This document shows positions 9,079 to 17,464 of a stretch of 64,000 nt of DNA, piece by piece; position 1 is the stretch's first letter; each line of letters starts with the position of its first letter. Made by a program: the position numbers and the translations under genes. Source of the stretch: Arenibacter sp. P308M17 (GTDB taxonomy: Bacteria > Bacteroidota > Bacteroidia > Flavobacteriales > Flavobacteriaceae); contig NZ_QVON01000003.1 of assembly GCF_003426735.1 (NCBI RefSeq), positions 62,001 to 126,000 of the forward strand, in the 5' to 3' direction. The notes beneath the pieces were generated by a model. The model had not been told where the DNA came from. It ran no database searches and saw only the letters and a program-made list of their open reading frames with translations.

Positions 9079-9471
9079 TATTTACTGTAAAAAACTGCCT
9101 GTTTATAGGCGATTTGGCCGCATTTACTGTAAAAGCCCTTGATTGTCAATTATTTACTTATTATTAAATAGCTGATTATAAGCTTTTTACAGTCAAATCG
9201 ATATCCGTAACACCGCTCTGCGTGTTACCCTCTTGCTCTTCGATTTCGTCTGCCAAAGGCAGACCAAAATTTTCAGACACCCAACCCATGTTGGATGCCC
9301 CATTTCTTGTTTATGGATTGGTCATTTAAGGAAAGTCAAATCACCAGATAATCTGGATTGGCAATGACCAAAAGATATTGCTGTGCAACCCTCTAAAGAT
9401 ACATTTTTCAACGTATTGGACATAGAAAAAGCCCATCATAATAAATGGGCTTGTTTGGTTCAATTTGGTGT
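9079..9471. promoter_or_regulatory. Likely oriT and promoter region of the mobilization genes
   Basis: A 393-bp stretch without a gene, directly upstream of the mobilization set. It contains GTAACAC-8nt-GTGTTAC (9207-9228), GTCTGCC-AAA-GGCAGAC (9248-9264) and CCAGAT-A-ATCTGG (9344-9356). It also has ATTTACTGTAAAA twice (9080-9092, 9122-9134) and once inverted as TTTTACAGT (9185-9193). Clustered hairpins beside a relaxase and accessory protein are typical of oriT. The nick site is not identified; the assignment is by position and structure. Confidence 0.6.
9429..9452 (-). terminator. Rho-independent terminator after the 66-aa gene
   Basis: 8-bp perfect stem AAGCCCAT / ATGGGCTT with an 8-nt loop. 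On the minus strand it runs into TTTTTC. It lies 20 bp past the stop of the 66-aa gene. Confidence 0.8.
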
Positions 9472-9672
9472 TCAGATATTGAAAATATACTTGTAATTGT
9501 ATAGATTTCGTATCGCTTCTTCTTCCAACAGGGTTTTGTAATTTACATAGTGTTCCCTGGCATAGTTCCTAAGTTGCTCCCCAAAGCGCTTTTCCACTTC
9601 CTTTTTGGACATGGAAAGCAAACGCTCTTGGGTCTCTGTGTCGAGGTTGTTATAATTAAGATAGACCATCAT
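9472..9672 (-). CDS. Small conserved-looking protein of unknown function
   Basis: 66 aa, charged and predicted largely helical (DTETQERLLSMSKKEVEKRF), no motif I can name. It is followed by a clear terminator and lies in a minus-strand row with the 34-aa ORF, the DUF6876-like gene and ssb, which supports it being real. Similar small proteins accompany mobilization genes on Bacteroidota elements. Confidence 0.6.
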   Translation of the reverse strand: MMVYLNYNNLDTETQERLLSMSKKEVEKRFGEQLRNYAREHYVNYKTLLEEEAIRNLYNYKYIFNI

Positions 9673-9689
9673 TTTAAATTTTGGGTTGC

Positions 9690-9794
9690 TTACAGGTCGT
9701 ATAGGTCTGGGTCAAAACCATCGGGATAATCCCCGAGGTCTTGCCCATCTTCCAACCATTTTTCAAATTCAATATTTTTTATCTCAATATTCAT
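9690..9794 (-). CDS. Very small acidic protein (34 aa)
   Basis: The ATG at 9792-9794 overlaps the end of the upstream gene by 11 bp, suggesting translational coupling. The 34-aa product is acidic (EKWLEDGQDLGDYPDGFDPD). It ends 18 bp before the 66-aa gene starts. No known family. The overlap and the gap-free packing are the only support. Confidence 0.45.
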   Translation of the reverse strand: MNIEIKNIEFEKWLEDGQDLGDYPDGFDPDLYDL

Positions 9795-10164
9795 TTGGCA
9801 ACATCAACGTATCATTCACAAAGTACAACCGCAGTTCATCCAAAGGAAAATCGGTAACATTATATCTATGCTTTTCAAGTACATTGCCGTTTCCATCGCT
9901 ATAAATTATTTCAGCTTCATAGCCTGCATTATCCTTTTCTTCTTCCGATAGCCTTTTAAAATCTATTGTGATAAAGCGGCTTCGGTTCAACAGACTTTTG
10001 GCGATTACGGAAACATCGGTTATTAGCCAAAAACATTCCGCTACATTGGCTAAATATTTCAACCCGCTCGTAAAGCGGGTGCGTATCAATGGGATTTGAT
10101 AGAACATTTCAGAACCGTGAAAATATTGCAATCCTTCTTTTATTTCGTTAACTTGTGCTTTCAT
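9784..10164 (-). CDS. DUF6876-like protein
   Basis: 126 aa from the ATG at 10162-10164 (MKAQVNEIKEGLQYF). A longer in-frame start would run into the terminator of ssb. The segment TSGLKYLANVAECFWLITD resembles DUF6876 proteins, which are common next to single-stranded-DNA-binding protein genes on Bacteroidota mobile elements. Function unknown. It is downstream of ssb but separated from it by a terminator hairpin. Confidence 0.65.
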   Translation of the reverse strand: MKAQVNEIKEGLQYFHGSEMFYQIPLIRTRFTSGLKYLANVAECFWLITDVSVIAKSLLNRSRFITIDFKRLSEEEKDNAGYEAEIIYSDGNGNVLEKHRYNVTDFPLDELRLYFVNDTLMLPNEY

Positions 10165-10197
10165 TGTTATCTCTTTTTTAGAATTAATGATGAAAAG

Positions 10198-10240
10198 AAG
10201 AGGGCACAAACTAATTGAAAACTGGTATTAGTGCCCTCTT
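10198..10240 (-). terminator. Terminator after ssb
   Basis: Stem AGAGGGCAC (10199-10207) / GTGCCCTCT (10231-10239) with a 23-nt loop, followed on the minus strand by TCTTTTC. It lies just past the ssb stop. Confidence 0.7.
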
Positions 10241-10246
10241 TCCTTT

Positions 10247-10582
10247 TTACTTACTACCCAATAGCAGGATTTCATCGGCTACCACTTCGGTTACATAGCG
10301 TTGGTCGCCATCATTGGTGGTATAGGTTCGCGTCTTTAATTTTCCGACCACAGCGATTTCCTTGCCCTTTTCTGCATACTTTTCGATGATGTCGGCAGTC
10401 TTGCCCCAAGCGACAACGGTGTGCCAATTGGTGTCCGTCTGTTTCTCGCCCTTGCTGTTTTTGTAGTTTTCATTGGTAGCCAATGAGAATCGGGCTACTT
10501 TCTTGCCACTTTCAAGGTTCGTAATTGTTGGTTCCTGTCCAACATTTCCAATTAACTGTACGTGATTTTTAATTGTACTCAT
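10247..10582 (-). CDS. ssb: Single-stranded DNA-binding protein
   Basis: 111 aa, a short Ssb: OB-fold start NHVQLIGNVGQEPTI, then KVARFSLATNENY and TNWHTVVAWGKTADI, and a basic YTTNDGDQRY strand. The acidic C-terminal tail of cellular Ssb is missing, as is usual for element-borne copies. It probably protects transferred single-stranded DNA during conjugation. It is the most upstream gene of the minus-strand mobilization region. Confidence 0.95.
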   Translation of the reverse strand: MSTIKNHVQLIGNVGQEPTITNLESGKKVARFSLATNENYKNSKGEKQTDTNWHTVVAWGKTADIIEKYAEKGKEIAVVGKLKTRTYTTNDGDQRYVTEVVADEILLLGSK

Positions 10583-11093
10583 AATAAAAAGGTTTAAAAG
10601 ATTAATAATTCCCCTATTGGTTTAAGGTTCCCATTTTCATGGGAATGCAATTAAATTTTAAGGGGTGTTTGTATGATTTCTTTCGTGCAGAGCACAATGG
10701 ATGGAGTGGGTTTTGTCAAGACTTTTGGGGAACAAATCAGGAGTGTCTGCGACGTAGCAAAATCCTTGGATTTTCAAGGAAGTAGAAACCTTATTTTTAC
10801 CTGAAACTTGTATAGTCTTGACAAGTTCCATAAGGGCATTAGCAATTCTTTTAAGCGCATTTGCGTTCGAGCGTACCGGCAGTTAAGCGAGAAAAGGAAA
10901 TGGGGTTATATTAGAATTGGTTATGTCCTGCCTGTTTTTCGATGCCCCGAAAAACAACAAAGGCTCCATCCATTATAAACCCCTTAAAATGTATGGGGCA
11001 AAGGTTCTGTTTTTAAGAATTATCGAGCAAAGACCCAAGAAGGATTTGCCGTTAATTCTGTTAAAAAAACGAAAGCTTTGACCTTCCGATTAC

Positions 11094-11556
11094 AAGCGGA
11101 CTTAATTCACGGTTTTAGCTAGGGAACTGAGCCCTTCGGCTACGCTCAGGACAGGCTATCCTTCCCAGAGCAGCGGGAAGGGTTAGCGAAGTGGAAAGCA
11201 AAAACCGAGGATTGTGTCCAAGACTTTTTAGAGAAGCTCTTTGCCCGAAATGTAGCTTTTTGCGAAATGTAGCGGCAATGTGCTGAACGGTTTATAAAAC
11301 GGAATAATCTTTTGGAGTAGGGTTTAAAGCGGACTTAATTCTCGATTTTGGCTTGGGAACTGAGCCCTTCGGCTACGCTCAGGACAGGCTATCCTTCCCA
11401 GAGCAGCGGGAAGGGTTAGCGAAGTGGAAAGCAAAAACCGGGGATTGTGTCCAAGACCTTTTTAGAGAAGCTCTTTGCCCGAAATGTAGCTTTTCGCGAA
11501 ATGTAGTGGCAATGTGCTGAATGGTCTATAAATCGGATTACTCTATTGGAGGGGAC
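11094..11556. repeat. Two tandem copies of a 233-bp repeat
   Basis: Copy 1 is 11094-11326 and copy 2 is 11327-about 11556; both begin AAGCGGACTTAATTC. Each copy contains a CCTTCCC-8nt-GGGAAGG hairpin and the string TTGTGTCCAAGAC. The copies are nearly identical for about 200 bp and drift apart at the 3' end. A diverged third relative lies at about 33030-33230. Confidence 0.9.
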
Positions 11557-11650
11557 AGGCTTGACGGAATGCGGGGGAATGGGCTGAGGGTACTATTAAA
11601 CTATCAATTTCTGAACGGTATATAGAGCGTGAGGGGTAGCAGCGGCATCC

Positions 11651-11676
11651 TTTTGTGGTCTTTTTTGACCACAAAA
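11651..11676. terminator. Perfect 10-bp hairpin, possible two-way terminator
   Basis: TTTTGTGGTC-TTTTTT-GACCACAAAA. No gene ends next to it, so it may be a relic or a structural site. Confidence 0.4.
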
Positions 11677-11952
11677 GATATAGCGGATGACCCGACCCGC
11701 TTGCATTTTTGCGGAGGCTATTGTGCGTGGGCAGAATGCGGGCGGTGACACGCCCAAATAAATCTAAATGCCATAAATCGGAGTTGTTCGGCAATATTAT
11801 ATAGGCAATGGCATAGATGGTAAATTACTTTTTATTCGCCCATCCATCTTTTTAATAAGCCCGTCACCCAGGAAATCCATAAATCATGCCCGGTTGGTAT
11901 AAATCAAATTTTTTTTGGTACCTTATTAGCATTAATCATAATACCAATACTT

Positions 11953-12285
11953 ATGCAAAAATTCGAAATTTACAAGGACAGGGGCGGTGAATTCAGGTTC
12001 CGCCTGAAGGCCGCCAACGGACAGAACATCCTTGCCAGCGAAGGCTACAAGGCCAAGACCGGTTGTACCAATGGCATTGAATCCGTGAGAAACAATTCCC
12101 AGGACGACAGCAAATTCGAACGCTTGGAATCCCAGGGAGGAAGCCCCTACTTTAACCTAAAGGCATCCAACGGTCAAGTTATCGGGACCAGTGAGATGTA
12201 CTCTTCTTTCAGTGCCATGGAAAACGGGATAGCATCGGTCAAGAAAAATGCTCCCGGAGCAACCGTCGATGACCTGACCCAATAG
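11953..12285 (+). CDS. DUF1508 (YegP-like) protein
   Basis: 110 aa made of two tandem DUF1508 repeats (residues 1-50 and about 55-102), each with RFRLKAANGQ- or YFNLKASNGQ-type and NGI(E/A)SV motifs. The family is small, soluble and of unknown function, often stress-linked. A terminator follows at once. A shortened, broken relative with the same upstream box (ATCATAATACCAATA) lies at 33824-34003. Confidence 0.9.
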   Translation: MQKFEIYKDRGGEFRFRLKAANGQNILASEGYKAKTGCTNGIESVRNNSQDDSKFERLESQGGSPYFNLKASNGQVIGTSEMYSSFSAMENGIASVKKNAPGATVDDLTQ

Positions 12286-12312
12286 AGGCCGTGACCAAAT
12301 CTGTAAAAGTTG

Positions 12313-12344
12313 AAAAGCTATCCCTTAAAGGGGCAGCTTTTTTT
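12313..12344 (+). terminator. Terminator after the DUF1508 gene
   Basis: Stem AAAGCT (12314-12319) / AGCTTT (12335-12340), inner pairing CCCTT/AAGGG, followed by a T-run. It overlaps the 3' end of the convergent minus-strand gene and may serve both. Confidence 0.7.
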
Positions 12345-12867
12345 GGTTGGCACTTTCCTTGATAGCAGGTTTGCCTTCCTTAAGTTTCTGCTTAAGGGCT
12401 TTGCGCCGTTTGTCGTAAATCCATACCCTAAGCCGTTTCAACAGGATCTGCTCATAATCGGACAGGTTCTCTGGGGCAATCTCCATCATGGCTTCCATCT
12501 GTCCGGCATTCTTAAAGGTCTTGGCGTAATGAAGCCCGCACCAAGTATAGATATTGACCCATTCACCCGGCATAGGGGACTCAAAGGTCCTGGGCATCAT
12601 ATAGGCCACTACTTCTGTCAGGGAGGCCATCCGCTCACCCTGCATCTGTGTCAGCAGGCGGGCCAGGGTTATGTTCTTCAGGAGCAGTTGCGGTACGGCA
12701 TCCTGCCAAGCGGACGGAAAGACGATGATGGGACTGCTCAGGCAGTCCATGAAGTCGAAGACAAAATCGGACTGGGCCATTTTAAAGGATTTGGGTTTGG
12801 ATTTGGGTTCGGTGGTTGGCTCCACCTCAAAGCCAAAATCAAGTTGGTGCATGTTTGGATGTTCCAT
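12325..12867 (-). CDS. Unknown element protein, co-regulated with parB by leader element
   Basis: 180 aa from the ATG at 12865-12867, chosen because the repeated leader element ends at this ATG with the same spacing as ahead of parB. The N-terminus is acidic, followed by a helical body (FKMAQSDFVFDFMDCLSS) and a strongly basic C-terminus (KRLRVWIYDKRRKALKQKLK). No signal peptide or membrane segment. I do not recognise the family. Its position after parB and the shared leader suggest a role in maintaining or replicating the element. Confidence 0.7.
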   Translation of the reverse strand: MEHPNMHQLDFGFEVEPTTEPKSKPKSFKMAQSDFVFDFMDCLSSPIIVFPSAWQDAVPQLLLKNITLARLLTQMQGERMASLTEVVAYMMPRTFESPMPGEWVNIYTWCGLHYAKTFKNAGQMEAMMEIAPENLSDYEQILLKRLRVWIYDKRRKALKQKLKEGKPAIKESANQKKLPL

Positions 12868-13029
12868 GATAACTGTTTTATGGTTCAACAATATTTTCAG
12901 GGATTTGCCAAACGGAAGACAAAATTTTGGAGCGGCAAGGAAACGGATATAAATAGCGAGGTATGAGCGGCTTTATGCCGTCCCTTGTCCGAGAAACATT
13001 TTGCGGGTTTACCTTGAGGAAATATTGGT
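12868..13029 (-). repeat. Leader element copy 1 (upstream of the 180-aa gene)
   Basis: Aligns with 15026-15192 and 32813-32990. Shared landmarks, counted from the start codon, are AACAATATT (12887-12895), the perfect palindrome CAAAATTTTG (12920-12929), CGGC-ATAAA-GCCG, and a CGAGAAACATTTTGCG-like string. This copy stops after GGAAATATTG. Confidence 0.85.
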
Positions 13030-13166
13030 GGGAATTAAACGATTCCATCAGTTCTCCCAGTTCAAAAAGGGTTTTAAAAATGTACAGTGATCTCAACCTA
13101 TCCAGACATCGTCCAAAAGGTCGATTGTCATGAAGTTTCTTTTGTCTGTTGACCCTATTGAAAGAC

Positions 13167-13200
13167 AAAAAAAAGGGAGGGTTCAAAAATCCGAACCCTT
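13167..13200 (-). terminator. Terminator after parB
   Basis: On the minus strand AGGGTTC-8nt-GAACCCT is followed by CCC and a run of eight T. It lies 23 bp past the parB stop. Confidence 0.85.
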
Positions 13201-13222
13201 CCGATACTTGATTTATGGATGG

Positions 13223-15025
13223 TTATCCTGCCATGGCCTTGTCCTGTTGCTGCAGTGCTTCCACCCGTTCCTTTAGCCTTTTTTCACGTTTGCTGCGTGT
13301 CTTGGCATACCCTGCTTCTATCGTATCGATATTGGACTTATGGTATTCCTGTATGGCCGTGTAAAAGGAGCTATTGGTCAGATTGTTCATATGGTTGCTC
13401 TCCCCAAAGTGGACCTGTCTGGTCAATAGGAACCGGATGAGCCTGTTGAGGGTTTCCTCCTTGAATTCCTTCCTGAATCTGGCGACAATCTCTTCACGGG
13501 TCGTATTGGTCGTGTCCCCGAAAAATTCCTGAAAATGCTCCCGTTGATCAGAATAGCCGACATTGTTCTCGTACAGGGAGATGGAAAAAGCGACCATTTC
13601 ATCAACGGACAGGGGCTTATCAATGTTGATATAATCCGTCATACGAACCATTTCAGCCACTTCCTTGAACTGTCGGTTGTTCTCGATCTGTTTCTTACGG
13701 GCCTCACGGGTATTAATCTTGATAATCTGTTCCTCTGGGGTGCATTCCGACATCTTGCGTTGTTCCAATGGAGCGGAACGTACATCTTCGATATCTTCCT
13801 GCTTTTCCTTAACCTTCACGAAAACCTCCTTGCTCTTATAGGTATCGGTATGGAGGAGGATGCCCTTTACAAATCCATGTTCAAGGGCGGTATCGTATCT
13901 CTCCCTTTCCTCCATATAAGCCTCCAAGGCTTCGTCCAGTTCTTCCTGTAGCTCTTCATCACTGTAATCGTAATGCCGGTATTCTTCCTTGATGGTGTCC
14001 AAGGTCGGTTCAATGGGTTCTTCGATGATCTCCAACGCATCGGTAAGGTGGACGGTAAGGCCCTGCTTTTCCATCTGGGCAGCCACCAGCTGGTTGTGTT
14101 CCTCATCTTTCCAATAGCGGCTTATCTTGGGAACCAACAGTAATTGTTCCGTTTTGGCCCTTTTTATAAGGTTCAACAGGGTCTTCTGTTTCTTGCTCTC
14201 AAAACAGGCCGTTCGGGTACAGACCATCTTTCCGTCCCCGAACAGGTTGCCCTGATTGGCCGCATTGAACGGACATAGGGTGCAGCCCCCTGCCTTGGGG
14301 AGCAGTTTTTTATCCGTTAGGTCAAAAGGGGCGTTGGCCAGGTCAAAGGTCCGGTTATCGACTATCCGTTTGAGCCTATTGGCATGGAACTCCCCGTCCA
14401 AGCTCTCCAACATCATCTGTTGTTCCCCTGCCTCGAACAGGGCCACGGCCACCCCTAGGGAAATGGTCATCTCCCCACTTCTCACATAGTGTTTGAAGCC
14501 TTCTATCAACCCTGCCAGTTTAAGCCGTTGCCTTACGAAGTTTTCGGTACGTCCCAACCGTTTTGCAATCTCCGCCGGGTTGTACTTATCCATTAGAAAG
14601 GCAATGGCCTCGGCCTCTTCAGTGGGTTCCACGTCCCTGCGTTGCAGGTTTTCGATGATCTGCACCTCAAGGACATCGTTGTCGGCATATTCCCTGACGA
14701 TGGCCGGAATGGTCTTTTGTCCCGCCAGCTTACTGGCACGGTACCGACGCTCCCCCATCACGATGATATGATCCCTTCCGGATTTACGGACGGTGATGGG
14801 CTGTAGTACCCCATGTTCCTTAATACTTTGGGAAAGCAGTTGGAGGCTGTCCCCGTCAAAGGTCTTTCTGGGTTGCGAGGGGTCGGGAATGACCGAAGCC
14901 ATATCCAGGTTCAGGATCTGTAGGACAGTGTCTTTCTTGCTCACAGCTGTTTTGGAACTGTTGGGATTTGTTTTCTTCCTTACCGCAGTTTTCCCGGTTT
15001 GCTTTTGTTTTGTTTGTGTTTCCAT
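13223..15025 (-). CDS. parB: ParB-family partition protein with Cys4 cluster
   Basis: 600 aa, about twice a chromosomal ParB. ParB/Srx nuclease-like domain at about 41-130 with GERRYRAS at 91-98 and ENLQRRDV at 125-132; helix-turn-helix at about 149-170 (PAEIAKRLGRTENFVRQRL). A cluster Cys248, Cys251, Cys269, Cys274 looks like a zinc-binding knuckle. Then come an acidic coiled-coil-like part (about 330-400) and a basic tail. No ParA is adjacent. It may stabilise the excised element or act as a regulator. The leader element ends at its ATG. Family assignment is firm, role inferred. Confidence 0.9.
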   Translation of the reverse strand: METQTKQKQTGKTAVRKKTNPNSSKTAVSKKDTVLQILNLDMASVIPDPSQPRKTFDGDSLQLLSQSIKEHGVLQPITVRKSGRDHIIVMGERRYRASKLAGQKTIPAIVREYADNDVLEVQIIENLQRRDVEPTEEAEAIAFLMDKYNPAEIAKRLGRTENFVRQRLKLAGLIEGFKHYVRSGEMTISLGVAVALFEAGEQQMMLESLDGEFHANRLKRIVDNRTFDLANAPFDLTDKKLLPKAGGCTLCPFNAANQGNLFGDGKMVCTRTACFESKKQKTLLNLIKRAKTEQLLLVPKISRYWKDEEHNQLVAAQMEKQGLTVHLTDALEIIEEPIEPTLDTIKEEYRHYDYSDEELQEELDEALEAYMEERERYDTALEHGFVKGILLHTDTYKSKEVFVKVKEKQEDIEDVRSAPLEQRKMSECTPEEQIIKINTREARKKQIENNRQFKEVAEMVRMTDYINIDKPLSVDEMVAFSISLYENNVGYSDQREHFQEFFGDTTNTTREEIVARFRKEFKEETLNRLIRFLLTRQVHFGESNHMNNLTNSSFYTAIQEYHKSNIDTIEAGYAKTRSKREKRLKERVEALQQQDKAMAG

Positions 15026-15246
15026 GATACTTGGATTTTAGTTAAACAATATTTGAGCATGGACCCAAGCGGAAGACAAAATTTTGGAGTGGCAAGGAAA
15101 CGGAATAAATAGCGAGGTAGGAGCGGCTTTATGCCGTCCCTTGTCCGAGAAACATTTTGCGAGCTTAACTTTCGGAAATATTGTATTGAATACATTCTAC
15201 GTACTACTTATTCTATTGGAAGTAAGGCTAAAGCAGACCTGACCCA
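15026..15246 (-). repeat. Leader element copy 2 (upstream of parB)
   Basis: Same landmarks as copy 1: AACAATATT at 15045-15053 and CAAAATTTTG at 15077-15086. This copy extends further upstream through TACTACTTATTC, TTGGAAGTA and AAAGCAGACCTGAC, matching copy 3 near 33000-33045. Confidence 0.85.
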
Positions 15247-15369
15247 CTCCTTTTTGTGTCCTGATAATTTATTGAGAAGTGTAGTGTTCCATTACAGGTT
15301 TTCCACATTGGGTTAAACAGAACGGGAGCAAAAAGGAACGTAATAACAATCTCTAAAGTCCTGCCAGTA

Positions 15370-15396
15370 TTTCTACAAAATTAATTACGTACTTTG
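15370..15396 (+). promoter_or_regulatory. Promoter with TTTCTACARAAT box, response-regulator gene
   Basis: TTTCTACAAAATT at 15370-15382, then TTTG of a -7-like box at 15393-15396, 23 bp from box start. The same box and spacing occur ahead of the TolC gene and the DUF5916 gene. Confidence 0.55.
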
Positions 15397-15404
15397 TATG
15401 TGTT

Positions 15405-16088
15405 ATGAAGTTACTTATTGTAGAAGATGAACCCCAATTGTTAAGAAGTCTGGAAGAATTTGCTTCCAAAGAAGATTTCATGTACGATACTGCGGCAGAA
15501 TTCCAATCTGCCCTTGAGCGTATCGCACTCTACGATTATGACTGTATCATTCTGGACATCAACCTGCCGGATGGCAATGGGTTCGACCTGCTGAAAATCC
15601 TTCACAAAGAAGACAAGACCGATGGGGTTATCATCCTATCCGCCCGGAACTCGTTGGATGATAAACTAAAAGGTCTGGAACTGGGAGCTGATGATTATTT
15701 GACCAAACCATTTTATTTCTCCGAACTCAATGCCCGGATCAAAGCCATTATCCGGAGAAAACAATTTAAAACCAATAAGCTGGTCCGATTCGCCAACCTG
15801 ATCATAGACCCAGATCAATATCTGGTAAGTATAAATAACGATAAAAGCCCTATCTCCCTGACCAAAAAAGAATATGCCATTCTTGCCCACCTGGTCAGCA
15901 ATTACAAACGGGTCATCACCAAAGTAGCCCTGGCCGAATATATCTGGGGCGATTATGTGGACGAGGCCCAGAGTTTTGATTTTTTGTTCTCCCAGATCCG
16001 GAACCTGAAACAGAAGCTGAAAAAGGCAGGGGCACAGGTGGTGATCCATAACATCTATGGGGTAGGGTACCAAATTAAAGTCATATGA
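15405..16088 (+). CDS. OmpR-family response regulator
   Basis: 227 aa. Receiver domain with acidic pair (ED at 7-8), phospho-acceptor Asp51 (IILDINLPDG) and Lys101 (LTKPF). Winged-helix DNA-binding domain at about 130-225 (LTKKEYAILAHLV, GVGYQIKVI end). Its stop overlaps the kinase start by 4 bp. With the TolC/RND/adaptor genes next, it is most likely the CusR-like controller of efflux; the TTTCTACARAAT box is the best candidate for its site. Confidence 0.93.
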   Translation: MKLLIVEDEPQLLRSLEEFASKEDFMYDTAAEFQSALERIALYDYDCIILDINLPDGNGFDLLKILHKEDKTDGVIILSARNSLDDKLKGLELGADDYLTKPFYFSELNARIKAIIRRKQFKTNKLVRFANLIIDPDQYLVSINNDKSPISLTKKEYAILAHLVSNYKRVITKVALAEYIWGDYVDEAQSFDFLFSQIRNLKQKLKKAGAQVVIHNIYGVGYQIKVI

Positions 16089-17350
16089 AGCTGCTTACCT
16101 ATACTTCCCGTATTCAATTATTCTTTTTCCTGGTGCTCTTTGGAGGGTTTTCCATATTGTTCTATTTGGTATTGAGTTGGAATGTCCTGCAAAATGTTGA
16201 CGAGGTATTGTATAACCGGAAAATGAACCTTCTGGCCTATCTCAAAGAAAACCCCCGGGCGCCGTTTACGGAAGATAATCCATTGGACGATTTTACTTTT
16301 TATCTTATAGACGAGGAAGCCTTTCAAAAAGGAAGGGAGATCTATGCCGATACCCTGGTCTACGAACCAGTGGACGATGAACTGGACGAATATCGGAAAC
16401 TCACCACCCCTGTGGAATTGCACGGGAACTATTACCGACTGGAGATTGTAAAGCCCCACCTGGAAGTGACAGAAATTGTTGGTGCCATTGCCATTGCCCT
16501 GGGAGGGCTGTTCCTGGGAATGACCTTGTGTTACTACCTGTCGCAGCGTGTTATATCCAGAAAAATATGGAACCCTTTCTATGAAATGCTGGAGAAGTTG
16601 CGACATTATCGCCTGGATAAACAAGTCCCGGTATTATCCCATTCCCGGATCGATGAATTCCGGACACTTCGGGATGCGATCACAGAACTGATGCAAAAGA
16701 ACAAGGAAGTATTTGACAGTCAAAAGCAGTTTATTGAAAATGCTTCCCATGAAATGCAAACCCCGCTGTCCGTTATCCAATCGCGTTTGGAAGCCCTGAT
16801 CAGCCAGGAAGAACTTACATTGGGGCAAGCGTCCATCATAGAAAGTATCATCGGATCGACACAACGGTTAAAAAAGTTAAATAAGACCCTGTTGCTTTTG
16901 TCCAGGATCGAAAACCGACAATTTCTCCTTACCGAAGAAATTCATATAAATAAGATAGTAAACTGGTCCCTAGCCTATTATGAAGAACAGAAAGTTGCAC
17001 AGCATATTGAAATCGTCATAAAAAAAGAGGACGAACTGATCGTTCAGGGAAACACCATGCTTACCGAAATACTGCTGCAGAACCTGCTTAAAAATGCCTT
17101 CCTGCACAACATCAAGGAGGGGAAGGTCATTATTTCCATAATGAAAAACAGACTTTCCATCGCTAACACGGGCTATCAAAAAGCCTTGGACAAAGAAAAA
17201 CTGTTTCACCGTTTTTATAAACAATCCGGCAACCCGGACACTTGGGGACTGGGATTGGCCATTGTCCACAAAATAGCAGAGGTAAGCAGTTGGGATGTCA
17301 ACTATCACCAAGGAGAGGGATTTCATATTTTTACGGTGCTTTTTGAATAA
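16085..17350 (+). CDS. Sensor histidine kinase
   Basis: 421 aa. Membrane segments at about 10-32 and 131-153 enclose a 95-residue periplasmic sensor. HAMP-like stretch, then H-box with His222 (NASHEMQTPLSV), N-box LLQNLLKNAFLHN and G-box GLGLAIVHK. The D-box is reduced to SIANTG, as is common in this Bacteroidota kinase subtype. It partners the overlapping response regulator. The sensed signal is not evident; a metal or oxyanion in the periplasm would fit the cargo. Confidence 0.92.
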   Translation: MKLLTYTSRIQLFFFLVLFGGFSILFYLVLSWNVLQNVDEVLYNRKMNLLAYLKENPRAPFTEDNPLDDFTFYLIDEEAFQKGREIYADTLVYEPVDDELDEYRKLTTPVELHGNYYRLEIVKPHLEVTEIVGAIAIALGGLFLGMTLCYYLSQRVISRKIWNPFYEMLEKLRHYRLDKQVPVLSHSRIDEFRTLRDAITELMQKNKEVFDSQKQFIENASHEMQTPLSVIQSRLEALISQEELTLGQASIIESIIGSTQRLKKLNKTLLLLSRIENRQFLLTEEIHINKIVNWSLAYYEEQKVAQHIEIVIKKEDELIVQGNTMLTEILLQNLLKNAFLHNIKEGKVIISIMKNRLSIANTGYQKALDKEKLFHRFYKQSGNPDTWGLGLAIVHKIAEVSSWDVNYHQGEGFHIFTVLFE

Positions 17351-17416
17351 TGCCACTTAGAGGCCAAAAACCTAAAACTTTCAAATCCGTATACCCTGTG
17401 ATTCTTTCTTCCCAAC

Positions 17417-17456
17417 TTTCTACAGAATTGGCCTGTACATTTGTTTCTACAAAAAC
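17417..17456 (+). promoter_or_regulatory. Promoter with two TTTCTACARAA boxes, efflux operon
   Basis: TTTCTACAGAATT at 17417-17429, perfect -7 box TACATTTG at 17436-17443, and a second TTTCTACAAAAA at 17444-17455, just ahead of the ATG at 17465. Box-to-TTTG distance is 23 bp, as at the two-component promoter. Confidence 0.6.
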
Positions 17457-17464
17457 AAAATAGA

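Larger units (their letters stand above)
10583..11952. other. Non-coding repeat-rich region of the element
   Basis: About 1.4 kb with no convincing gene on either strand. It holds the two 233-bp tandem repeats (11094-11556) and a perfect 10-bp hairpin at 11651-11676. It also holds a GGGGAATGGGCTGA string near 11565 that recurs at about 33238 and, inverted, near 38980. The 110-aa DUF1508 gene starts at its right end. Confidence 0.6.

Noticed and set aside
11543..11794. Open frame of 83 codons on the minus strand
   Set aside because: It covers the 10-bp hairpin and the end of the tandem repeat, has no recognizable protein features and lies in a region open by chance.
12310..12966. Long plus-strand open frame opposite the 180-aa gene
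   Set aside because: It is antisense to a better supported gene, crosses a terminator and the leader element, and its translation looks like a mirror of the real gene.
12878..13186. Minus-strand frame sharing QNVSRTRDGIKP with a frame at 14980-15195
   Set aside because: The similarity is only the translation of the repeated leader element; the third copy does not keep a frame of similar length, so a conserved peptide is unlikely.
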